Source: JABDBL01 sp963845445 (GTDB taxonomy: Bacteria; Cyanobacteriota; Vampirovibrionia; Obscuribacterales; Obscuribacteraceae). Taken from it: 64,000 bases of DNA. The translations under genes and the position numbers were made by a program. The DNA lies in contig CAWJSE010000003.1 in the NCBI GenBank assembly GCA_963845445.1, forward strand, positions 62,001 to 126,000, given 5' to 3'. Shown here one piece after another: positions 1 through 8,567 of this stretch. The notes under the pieces are model-generated. The model was not told the origin of the DNA, did not search any database, and saw only the letters and a list, made by a program, of their open reading frames with translations. Each line of letters starts with the position of its first letter. Position 1 is the first letter of the stretch.

Positions 1-1626
1 TCCTGCAGTTATACCGGTTAATTCATTTACAGTATTATTCGCATGCGCAAATGTTATTGTACTTAATCCTAAGGTTAATACCTCTGTTGCTCCACCACTA
101 GTTGATTGAGCATAGGTAGTATTATTTAGCGATATTGATTTTATAAACACTACTGCTGAACTTGATGTTGCTGTAACACCAATAGCTTGCAAGTTGGTGT
201 CTGCATTTATTGCTGTTGCTATACCAGCAGCTATTGAAGTTAATGTGTCTGTTGATAACACTGTATAGGTTACTGCTTTAGAGCCTCCTGTTAAAGTGGA
301 ATCGTAAACAGTTATTGTTAGTGTATTACCTGTTGTTTTACTGCCAGTAATATTTACTGTCTCTATTCCATTGTAATTAACAGATAATGCCATTGTTTCA
401 GTAGCTCCACCACTTGTTGAGGTTGTATATGTGGTGGCATTTACTGAGTTGGATTTTACTCCTATTACAGTCCCAGCTGAACTTGCTGTTACTCCTATAC
501 CTTGTAAATGTGTATCTGCATTTATTGCTGCTGTTAGTCCAGTAGTTATGGTGGTTAAAGTGTCTGTTGACAGTACAGTGTAAGTTACAGACTCGGTTCC
601 TCCACTAAGACCGGCATCTGTAACTGTAAGTGTGAGAGTATCGCCAGTGGTTTTAGTGCCGCCAATCGATATATTTTCTGTTCCATTCATTACTGTATTA
701 AAAGCTACAGTTTCAGTTGCACTGCCGCTTACTGAACTTGAATATGTTGTGATGCTTGGTGACAATGATTTTATGTTAACTACATTGGCTGAAGAAGTTG
801 CATTTACACCAAGTGACCCTAAAGTTGTATCTGCAGTGATTGCAGTAGCTAAGTTAGTAGCTATTGAAGTTAATGTGTCAGTACCTGTAACTGTATAACT
901 GACAGCATGTGAACCTCCAGAAAGATTAGGGTCAGTAAAAGTTATAGTAATAACATCGCCAGAAGTAATAGTGCCACCAAGGCGTGCCGTCTGCCCGCTC
1001 GTCTTCTCAAAATCCGAACGACAAGAAGCATTATTGTATTTATAATAAAGCTGATTGCAATATGGTGGGCCAGCTATACCAGAGCCTGTTTCAGCAGTTA
1101 CTAATTGGCCTGCTAAATCATAACCAAAGCCATCATAAAAATTACTGCTGTTTTGTTGCCTTTGCCATTGAGTAATCTCACCAGCTGCATCATATGTGTA
1201 ATTGAATTGAGATAAAGTAGCAGAGCTGGGGTTTAAATTGCTTATTTGCTGCAAGCGTTGATCGCCAGTATTTCCGTACCAACTATAATTGGTAGTTTGG
1301 CTATTGGGGTAACTGACAGATGCCAGCCTGTACACGCCTTTAGAGGAGCCTGGTGTGTTATCTACGTAAGTGTAACCAAAGGTTCCTAATGGATTTACTT
1401 CTTGTGTTATACGGCTTATTGCATCGTATGTCCAGGTTGTGGAATTGCTGCTGCTATTAATTGATCTGTTGGTGGTGCGACCTATCGCATCATAGGTGTA
1501 TGAAACATTCGAGTTAGAAATTACATTGTTTGTAATTGAACTTATACGCCCGCCACCGGTTATTGGTGTTGCATATGGGTCTGTTATATAGGCATTGTAA
1601 TTGTAAGTTACTATACCCCAGTTGTT
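1..1626 (-). pseudogene. 5'-truncated second copy of the RHS core (orphan cassette), open at left edge
   Basis: Read on the minus strand, this stretch is nearly identical to 3639-5264 of the full RHS gene at a constant offset of 3638 bases, so there are no indels. It begins inside the YD-repeat core (about residue 443 of the downstream piece of the full gene) and has no start codon or signal sequence. It continues beyond base 1. The differences I translated, for example in the YRLASVSY and SGGTESVTYTV segments, are synonymous, apart from one Thr-to-Ile change at the 5' edge. It lies downstream of the full RHS gene in the same orientation, the usual place for displaced RHS cassettes. Whether it ends in a different C-terminal toxin cannot be seen here. 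Confidence 0.75.
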
Positions 1627-1747
1627 AGATCTATGTTTAACATTGATTTAGCATCTCTATTTTACGGAAGAAATTAGTCCGCAAATACTATAGCCGTCAG
1701 GTGTTGCTGGATAAGACGACACTGTAGTGTTAGCTAACCGCCTCCAA

Positions 1748-2071
1748 CTAATGGCTGTTATTATATATTCGAGTTGGCACACCACCATCCCAGGCATGCC
1801 GATAGTGATAATCCCGCACAAAGAAGACACATATAATAAGAACGATAAAAAATAGCGTCAATACTAAGATAGTCAATCGTAAACGCCATTTTCGAATTAT
1901 TCCCAAAGTAACTATGCAGATAGTAAGAAGAAAAGATGGGACAAGATAATCTGAAAATCCCCCCGGCCATATCAGAACCAGAGCGACTAACTCCGCTAAA
2001 ATAAACAGACAGCCGAAAAGAATTTTCGCCCATGCACTGTTATTAATTTTGCTGATTACCCTAACGTCCAT
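1748..2071 (-). CDS. small membrane protein, candidate RHS immunity protein
   Basis: No family recognised. The 107-aa product has about three hydrophobic segments (ILFGCLFILAELVALVLIW, then YLVPSFLLTICIVTLGI, then LTILVLTLFFIVLIICVFFV), so it should sit in the inner membrane. I prefer the ATG at 2071, with GGGAG upstream, over an in-frame TTG at 2101. It lies on the same strand between the end of the full RHS gene and the truncated RHS copy. In RHS and other polymorphic-toxin loci this position usually holds the cognate immunity gene. That role is inference from position only; an unrelated small membrane protein is equally possible. Confidence 0.5.
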   Translation of the reverse strand: MDVRVISKINNSAWAKILFGCLFILAELVALVLIWPGGFSDYLVPSFLLTICIVTLGIIRKWRLRLTILVLTLFFIVLIICVFFVRDYHYRHAWDGGVPTRIYNNSH

Positions 2072-2423
2072 CAATACTTCACTCCCGATGTTATAGTTCA
2101 AATAATGTTTCTTTTGGTGTATTCAAGCTATCGGTAAAACTGCTCCATTCTAACGGCGTTAATCCAAAAACCAGACTGACGCCTGGTATGCTGACTATCA
2201 AAAAGTCAAAACAGCTATTAATTCAGTCCATATATGTTCTAATTATAGCTTCTAGCTATCAGACTGGGTCATTTGGTGTCATTATTTAGCCTTACCAAAT
2301 TGTTAAAAGAACACATAATCTCCGACCAACTACAGGGAAGAGATGTTTATTCTTAAGATCATAGCTGACATAAAATGCCTTGGTGCCGTTACTCGAACAG
2401 ATTATGCAAAGAAGTATATGACG
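2072..2423. other. 352-base gap with no recognisable gene
   Basis: Between the small membrane protein and the RHS stop codon I see only short open stretches in every frame, no strong hairpin terminator and no tRNA. It may be debris from past cassette exchange in the RHS tail. Confidence 0.4.
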
Positions 2424-5400
2424 TCAAGAATATAACCCAACTCCGGGAATTGTCTCTTTTATCATATAGGGTCCTTGAGGATAAAAGTTATACGGTTGGG
2501 GAAGATCGGGAATAGGACGAATTGGGTTTCCCGGATAACCAGGTGGAGTATTCCACCAGTCAAAAGTGTCCTTATCTATTGTCTTAAGTGGTGGCATAAG
2601 CTGTGGACCATTTGAAAAATCTAAGGTCGGGAACATTGAAGGTGTCGGCCAGCGAGTAGGGACCCATTTTGGGACTCCGTTAGGCCAAGTGGGTCCTAAC
2701 GGGTTCTTGACGAATGGCCACTGCGGAGATATTAATGGCTTCCTAGGCGGCACCGCTGGTGTAAGCTTGGATGTGGGCGGCATCTTCGCCTTCTGAAACT
2801 TATCTGGACATGGGTCTTTGTCTAGCCCATATGAATCACTAAAAGCTATTGGATCATTACTTACATAAGCATATAGATTTACTCCACCATCTTCGCCTAT
2901 CGGATCTCTACTTATCCATCTGCCTAAGCTCGAGTTATACGCCCTGTTTAGAGTTAGATTTAATCCACTTGGTGCATGGTAATAATATCCAGCATATTGG
3001 AAATCAGAATTTTGGCTGCCTTGTATTTTGGTTACCTGTCCAAACGGGTCATAGTTATATTGCGCCACTACAGCTCCAGAACTATTTGTCATTTCTCGTA
3101 TGGAACCTATGTGATCTTTGGTGTAGTAATAGCTGGTACCACTTATCGTCTCACCTAAGGAGAAATACTGGGCTGTAATGGCGCTGCTTGCGTCTCTTGC
3201 TTCAACAGGAGCCACACCACCTGCCCACACAAATTGCTTGGTGCTCGTTACTGTTCCACTGCTTGTTTCTTGTATGTTTGCCCACTCACTTAATGCATCA
3301 TATGTGTATTTTGTGTAGTTGTTTGTTCCTGGATAATTCTTCTGTATCAGCCTGTTCTCTGCGTCCCACTGGAATGTATTTACTCCATCTCCTGTCATAT
3401 TGCCATTAGCATCCCACGTGTAGCTTTTTGAGCTGGCATTATTGAGATTCACTTGATAGTTGTTTGTTACTGTATTATTTGCGCCGTCTACTGCTGCCAC
3501 TGTGGTGTTGTTTGGCCCTACCGCTAATTGCGCGTTACCCGTGAAGTTCTCTGACCAGTTTAGTGTTGCTGGATAAGCAGAGTCTATTGTTACTGACTTT
3601 ACTGCTTTATTTGTTGTTCCTTGATATCTTGTCCATGTTCCTGCAGTTATACCGGTTAATTCATTTACAGTATTATTCGCATGCGCAAATGTTATTGTAC
3701 TTAATCCTAAGGTTAATACCTCTGTTGCTCCACCACTAGTTGATTGAGCATAGGTAGTATTATTTAGCGATATTGATTTTATAAACACTACTGCTGAACT
3801 TGATGTTGCTGTAACACCAATAGCTTGCAAGTTGGTGTCTGCATTTATTGCTGTTGCTATACCAGCAGCTATTGAAGTTAATGTGTCTGTTGATAACACT
3901 GTATAGGTTACTGCTTTAGAGCCTCCTGTTAAAGTGGAATCGTAAACAGTTATTGTTAGTGTATTACCTGTTGTTTTACTGCCAGTAATATTTACTGTCT
4001 CTATTCCATTGTAATTAACAGATAATGCCATTGTTTCAGTAGCTCCACCACTTGTTGAGGTTGTATATGTGGTGGCATTTACTGAGTTGGATTTTACTCC
4101 TATTACAGTCCCAGCTGAACTTGCTGTTACTCCTATACCTTGTAAATGTGTATCGGCATTTATTGCTGCTGTTAGTCCAGTAGTTATGGTGGTTAAAGTG
4201 TCTGTTGACAGTACAGTATATGTTACAGACTCAGTTCCTCCGCTAAGACCGGCATCTGTAACTGTAAGTGTGAGAGTATCGCCAGTGGTTTTAGTGCCGC
4301 CAATCGATATATTTTCTGTTCCATTCATTACTGTATTAAAAGCTACAGTTTCAGTTGCACTGCCGCTTACTGAACTTGAATATGTTGTGATGCTTGGTGA
4401 CAATGATTTTATGTTAACTACATTGGCTGAAGAAGTTGCATTTACACCAAGTGACCCTAAAGTTGTATCTGCAGTGATTGCAGTAGCTAAGTTAGTAGCT
4501 ATTGAAGTTAATGTGTCAGTACCTGTAACTGTATAACTGACAGCATGTGAACCTCCAGAAAGATTAGGGTCAGTAAAAGTTATAGTAATAACATCGCCAG
4601 AAGTAATAGTGCCACCAAGGCGTGCCGTCTGCCCGCTCGTCTTCTCAAAATCCGAACGACAAGAAGCATTATTGTATTTATAATAAAGCTGATTGCAATA
4701 TGGTGGGCCAGCTATACCAGAGCCTGTTTCAGCAGTTACTAATTGGCCTGCTAAATCATAACCAAAGCCATCATAAAAATTACTGCTGTTTTGTTGCCTT
4801 TGCCATTGAGTAATCTCACCAGCTGCATCATATGTGTAATTGAATTGAGATAAAGTAGCAGAGCTGGGGTTTAAATTGCTTATTTGCTGCAAGCGTTGAT
4901 CGCCAGTATTTCCGTACCAACTATAATTGGTAGTTTGGCTATTGGGGTAACTAACGGATGCTAGGCGATAAACGCCTTTAGATGAGCCTGGCGTGTTATC
5001 TACGTAAGTGTAACCAAAGGTTCCTAATGGATTTACTTCTTGCGTAATACGGCTTATTGCATCGTATGTCCAGGTTGTTGAATTGCTGCTGCTATTAATT
5101 GATCTGTTGGTGGTGCGGCCTATTGCGTCATAGGTGTATGAAACATTCGAGTTAGAAATTACATTGTTTGTAATTGAACTTATACGCCCGCCACCGGTTA
5201 TTGGTGTTGCGTATGGGTCTGTTATATAGGCATTGTAATTGTAAGTTACTGTGCCCCAGTTGTTTTGGGCTGTGGATAATCGCATGTAATTAGGGTCATA
5301 TGTGTAGTTACACGTGGAAGTAGGATTAACTGTGTTTGTGTATGCAATCTGAGAAATTGTATTATCTATGTTGTAAGTGTAAGTAGTTGTTTGATTTAAG

Positions 5401-6590
5401 GCATCAAGGCGCGTACTGTTGCGACCTATAGTATCGTAGGTGTAAGTACATGTTGTGGTATCAGCATAAGTCTTAGTGAGAATTCTTCCCTCTAAGTCAT
5501 GTGACCAGGTGGTAGTACGACCGGCTGGATCGGTTATTGAACCAATTGATCCACAATCACACCAGCTATATTGCGTTTTACGCCCTAGCGGATCTATCTC
5601 AAACGATAACTGATCCATTGAGTTATATGACCGCTGCGTCCAGCGACCAATGCGGTCCTTCATCATCACTTGATCGAGATTGTTGTAGATGTACTGCTCA
5701 AAAGTACCATCCGGGTGCGTTATTTGAGTCTTTCTATCTGCATTATCATAACTAAAAGTAAGTGTATAACCTTCCGAATCTGTCTCGGTATAAACTCTGC
5801 CGTAGCCATCGTAAGTGTATGTGGTTACGTCATTACTTCCGGACAATGGACCTTGCTTCTGGGTTAGATAACCACTGGAATTATATGTCTTAGTCCAAGT
5901 GTTACTATTAGCATCTGTGAGCTGATACGGCTGGCCGTATGCATTATAGGTGTAGGTAGTCTGTTGTCCTGAGCCGTCTATGTATGTATTGGGTCTGTGA
6001 ATACTATTGTTATAAATCCATTTGCCAATTAAGTCATTATTGCCATTTTGTGTTTGTCTCTGTTCAAGCAAATCTATATTATTGGCCGCATAACTGTAAG
6101 TGAGCGTTCTGCCCACTGGATCAATAGATTGTGTGACATAACCCAAACCATTGTATTGATATTGATAAACTTGATTGGTACCACTTATATTCTGGGTAAT
6201 AGTTATAGGTTTGCTGCTATTGCCCAGTACATTGTAGTAACTTCCGAATGGTGTCTGTCCTGCATATGTATACGTAATTTGATTATCTAGCGGGGGCTTT
6301 ACCCAATTAGGGACTGCGCTTTGTACATATGGCTCCCCATCGCCGATGAGCATCCATTGAGTAGTCACACAATGTGTAGGTGGGCTAGTTATAGGAATAG
6401 AATTTGCAGCTTCTGATGGATACAGAGACATTGCTTCTCTATCCCAAAACCAGGTTTGGACAGTATCTCCCACCCAATTTTGCAGTGCTGAACTGGTGCC
6501 ATCAGGAAAAACAATTCTTATGCCATTGCTCGAATAATCTGTTTGGGTTACAAAAGGATAAAACTGAGTAGCTCCGTAGGGCGTGGTCAT
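2424..6590 (-). CDS. RHS/YD-repeat protein, downstream piece of a frameshifted 2045-aa gene
   Basis: This 1388-codon piece is not a separate gene. Upstream of its first ATG the frame stays open and encodes good YD-repeat sequence (ASFTYDTTTTYLTSITD, then LTSTFTYDTSSS) back to about 6700, where the frame passes to the 6649-8562 piece. It carries many YD repeats (YxYDxxGR), then three tandem beta-type domains of about 103 residues, then the RHS core end with NRAYNSSLGRWISRDPIGE and NLYAYVSNDPI. A unique Pro/Trp-rich tail of about 135 residues follows. In the family such a shell encapsulates the C-terminal variable domain. The DPxG site typical of RHS autocleavage appears as RDPIGEDGG. The tail matches no toxin I recognise. 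Confidence 0.85.
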   Translation of the reverse strand: MTTPYGATQFYPFVTQTDYSSNGIRIVFPDGTSSALQNWVGDTVQTWFWDREAMSLYPSEAANSIPITSPPTHCVTTQWMLIGDGEPYVQSAVPNWVKPPLDNQITYTYAGQTPFGSYYNVLGNSSKPITITQNISGTNQVYQYQYNGLGYVTQSIDPVGRTLTYSYAANNIDLLEQRQTQNGNNDLIGKWIYNNSIHRPNTYIDGSGQQTTYTYNAYGQPYQLTDANSNTWTKTYNSSGYLTQKQGPLSGSNDVTTYTYDGYGRVYTETDSEGYTLTFSYDNADRKTQITHPDGTFEQYIYNNLDQVMMKDRIGRWTQRSYNSMDQLSFEIDPLGRKTQYSWCDCGSIGSITDPAGRTTTWSHDLEGRILTKTYADTTTCTYTYDTIGRNSTRLDALNQTTTYTYNIDNTISQIAYTNTVNPTSTCNYTYDPNYMRLSTAQNNWGTVTYNYNAYITDPYATPITGGGRISSITNNVISNSNVSYTYDAIGRTTNRSINSSSNSTTWTYDAISRITQEVNPLGTFGYTYVDNTPGSSKGVYRLASVSYPNSQTTNYSWYGNTGDQRLQQISNLNPSSATLSQFNYTYDAAGEITQWQRQQNSSNFYDGFGYDLAGQLVTAETGSGIAGPPYCNQLYYKYNNASCRSDFEKTSGQTARLGGTITSGDVITITFTDPNLSGGSHAVSYTVTGTDTLTSIATNLATAITADTTLGSLGVNATSSANVVNIKSLSPSITTYSSSVSGSATETVAFNTVMNGTENISIGGTKTTGDTLTLTVTDAGLSGGTESVTYTVLSTDTLTTITTGLTAAINADTHLQGIGVTASSAGTVIGVKSNSVNATTYTTSTSGGATETMALSVNYNGIETVNITGSKTTGNTLTITVYDSTLTGGSKAVTYTVLSTDTLTSIAAGIATAINADTNLQAIGVTATSSSAVVFIKSISLNNTTYAQSTSGGATEVLTLGLSTITFAHANNTVNELTGITAGTWTRYQGTTNKAVKSVTIDSAYPATLNWSENFTGNAQLAVGPNNTTVAAVDGANNTVTNNYQVNLNNASSKSYTWDANGNMTGDGVNTFQWDAENRLIQKNYPGTNNYTKYTYDALSEWANIQETSSGTVTSTKQFVWAGGVAPVEARDASSAITAQYFSLGETISGTSYYYTKDHIGSIREMTNSSGAVVAQYNYDPFGQVTKIQGSQNSDFQYAGYYYHAPSGLNLTLNRAYNSSLGRWISRDPIGEDGGVNLYAYVSNDPIAFSDSYGLDKDPCPDKFQKAKMPPTSKLTPAVPPRKPLISPQWPFVKNPLGPTWPNGVPKWVPTRWPTPSMFPTLDFSNGPQLMPPLKTIDKDTFDWWNTPPGYPGNPIRPIPDLPQPYNFYPQGPYMIKETIPGVGLYS
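3639..5264 (-). repeat. 1.63-kb direct repeat, partner of bases 1-1626
   Basis: Same-orientation repeat of bases 1-1626. Homology stops abruptly at 5264 (1626 in the other copy), where the sequences diverge completely. The few mismatches are clustered, near 4153, 4220-4250, 4950-5000 and 5070-5130. That favours a real diverged duplication over an assembly echo. Confidence 0.85.
3690..4618 (-). repeat. three tandem ~309-bp units inside the RHS gene
   Basis: Each unit encodes about 103 residues with the pattern G-T-K-T-T-G-D-T-L-T-L-T-V-x-D near the start, then S-G-G, Y-T-V-L-S-T-D-T-L-T-x-I and A-I-N-A-D-T. The same array is present in the truncated copy (about 52-980). It interrupts the YD repeats and looks like an inserted adhesin-like beta-sandwich array. 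I do not recognise a named family. Confidence 0.7.
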
Positions 6591-6648
6591 CGTACTTATT
6601 GCCGAACTACTTGTGTCATAGGTAAAAGTGGATGTGAGACTTATAACG

Positions 6649-8562
6649 TCAGTAATAGATGTTAAATAAGTGGTTGTCGTATCGTAAGTGAAACTTGCAG
6701 AACCGGCCGAATGGATCGGCTATTTGGGCAATTTTATAAAAACCGGCATTGCCCAAGGTATTGGATACATAAGTAATGGTGGACGCTTGAGCAATGGCAT
6801 CAGTAATAGCTGTAATTCTAAAATTGCTATCGTATGTAATCGTAGCAGTATTGCCTTGCGGATCAACAACCGCAGTCATATAGATTCTACCGGAGCTATC
6901 TCCCAAAGAGAAAACTTCTATGCTGCCATCAGGAAGATTGCGATACCACTCACCTGCTTGAGGTACACTAAGCACCGCTTGAGACATCAAGTTAGGAGCA
7001 TACGGGTTAGTTACGTTATCTGGGTTCACATAGGCATATTGCTCATAACCGCCTCCACGCACTGATATTGTGGCGTTGTTGGAAGAATCTAGGGTCATAT
7101 AAGACACCCAATTTAAGCTCCAATCCGCACCGAAATTAGGAAAGCCAAAAGTGCCTGGTTGATTACCCTCGAGGTAATTGTAATTAACCAAGAAATTTAT
7201 TGAAGGACCCCGCGGTGGCATGTAGCCTACTGGAATATCCATAATGTTGAGGGTGCCCTCTGCAGTGAATACAGATGCACTGGCCATACCGCCGGCGCTG
7301 CCGCTTCCTTGTGGGCAATTCTTGGGATAATAAGGAGTTTTTCCTTGGTCGTTGGAACCAGCTGCTCCCCTTCCCCAAACTTTGTTGGCTTCTTTCGCGC
7401 TTATACTGTGCCAGCCAGGTGGCAACTGTCCTGCAGGGACAAGAAAATATCCGTCAGTCTCAGCTTCTAAGGCGGTGCTGCTTATCCATAAGTTATTGCC
7501 GATACCAAAGGTAGGATCTTTAATTTGATATTTACCTTTCTTCTTTGCGATTATTGCTGCAAAGTGACCAACTTTCCAATGCATAACACTAGGTACAATA
7601 AATGGTGCGCCACTATTACGCTTGGCCATTTGGTATTTAATTCCCAGTTTGTCAGTGAGTTCTTTTAAAGAAGCTAAACTGGTTCCCTTGTCGGTCGATT
7701 TAGCTTGGTCGACCAGGGGCTGATGTCTGGACACTTTTTTGTCCACCGTTATCACACTGCGAACAGCATAGGGTCCGCATTTATATGCATACTCAGGATG
7801 ATGCTGCATACAAGATAAACCTTGATGAGCTTCGCGAACTCGCAGTTCAGCCGAACCGTGACTTCCTCGTTTGTCGATTTCTGTTAATAGCTTTTGTAAT
7901 TCTTCTTTATAGCCTAGTTTGGCTTGCAATAATGCCAAACTAGCACCAGATTCCTCTGCTATGGTTTTGGCTTGTGGATTGTTCAAGTCTTTGCATTTAT
8001 CCCAAGCTGATTGCCAATATTTTAAGGCATCACTCAAATAGCCATATTGATAACGGATTAAACCGAGATTGTGCTCAAGAGCTGCCCGCCAACGTGAATT
8101 TGGATGAGTCGATATAAAGCTAGTTAAGCTTGCAATACTTTCTAGCAATGTTCTATTTTTATAAGCTAGTAAAGCATTGGCAAGCGCCTTGTTTTCCGGC
8201 TTCGAGCCTGAGGCTGCACTGGGTAAAAGCGGTTCTGGCAGAACGCGAGAATAGGTGATTTCTACATCTTTTGGATTAGCTGAAAATTTTACCTGAGCCT
8301 TAAAATGCTGAATGGTCTTTGGACCTTTGTTTATCTTAGCTGGCTTGCCTGCTGGTGGCGGACTAGCTAATTTTTCTGGAACAACAAGGTTGGTTCCTAC
8401 TCGCGCTTCACTGTTAACTGCATTGACCGCCAGCGTCGGCGCTAAGCAAATATTTGACAATAGAGCAAGGCTGGCTATGTATGTCATAAGCCGTTTAATT
8501 TTGCTGTCATCCAAACGTTTCAATAAACTTATCTTTTGTGATTTGTACATATGCCTAGCCAT
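6649..8562 (-). CDS. TPR/C39-peptidase N-terminal half of the RHS protein (frameshifted)
   Basis: The 637-aa piece has a basic N-terminus and hydrophobic segment at residues 26-46 (export signal). A TPR-like helical region spans about 120-245. A C39-type cysteine peptidase domain spans about 255-390, with the expected order Cys262 (KCGPYAV), His333 (VGHFAAI) and Asp349 (KDPTFG). The RHS N-terminal region with VDPQGNTATITYD follows. After IADPFGR the frame is lost: GGTTCT at 6699-6705 (minus strand) needs one base fewer to give GRSASFTYD and join the 2424-6590 piece. The merged gene would be 2424-8562, 2045 codons. It starts 5 bases after the LamG gene stop, so the two are probably co-transcribed. 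C39 domains usually cut after Gly-Gly leaders; here the substrate is unknown, possibly the RHS protein itself. Confidence 0.8.
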   Translation of the reverse strand: MARHMYKSQKISLLKRLDDSKIKRLMTYIASLALLSNICLAPTLAVNAVNSEARVGTNLVVPEKLASPPPAGKPAKINKGPKTIQHFKAQVKFSANPKDVEITYSRVLPEPLLPSAASGSKPENKALANALLAYKNRTLLESIASLTSFISTHPNSRWRAALEHNLGLIRYQYGYLSDALKYWQSAWDKCKDLNNPQAKTIAEESGASLALLQAKLGYKEELQKLLTEIDKRGSHGSAELRVREAHQGLSCMQHHPEYAYKCGPYAVRSVITVDKKVSRHQPLVDQAKSTDKGTSLASLKELTDKLGIKYQMAKRNSGAPFIVPSVMHWKVGHFAAIIAKKKGKYQIKDPTFGIGNNLWISSTALEAETDGYFLVPAGQLPPGWHSISAKEANKVWGRGAAGSNDQGKTPYYPKNCPQGSGSAGGMASASVFTAEGTLNIMDIPVGYMPPRGPSINFLVNYNYLEGNQPGTFGFPNFGADWSLNWVSYMTLDSSNNATISVRGGGYEQYAYVNPDNVTNPYAPNLMSQAVLSVPQAGEWYRNLPDGSIEVFSLGDSSGRIYMTAVVDPQGNTATITYDSNFRITAITDAIAQASTITYVSNTLGNAGFYKIAQIADPFGRFCKFHLRYDNHLFNIYY

Positions 8563-8567
8563 TATTG

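Noticed and set aside
4069..4536. Long plus-strand open frames antisense to the RHS repeat array (also 632-898)
   Set aside because: They arise from the low-complexity Thr-rich coding strand, have no ribosome binding site and mirror the tandem repeats.
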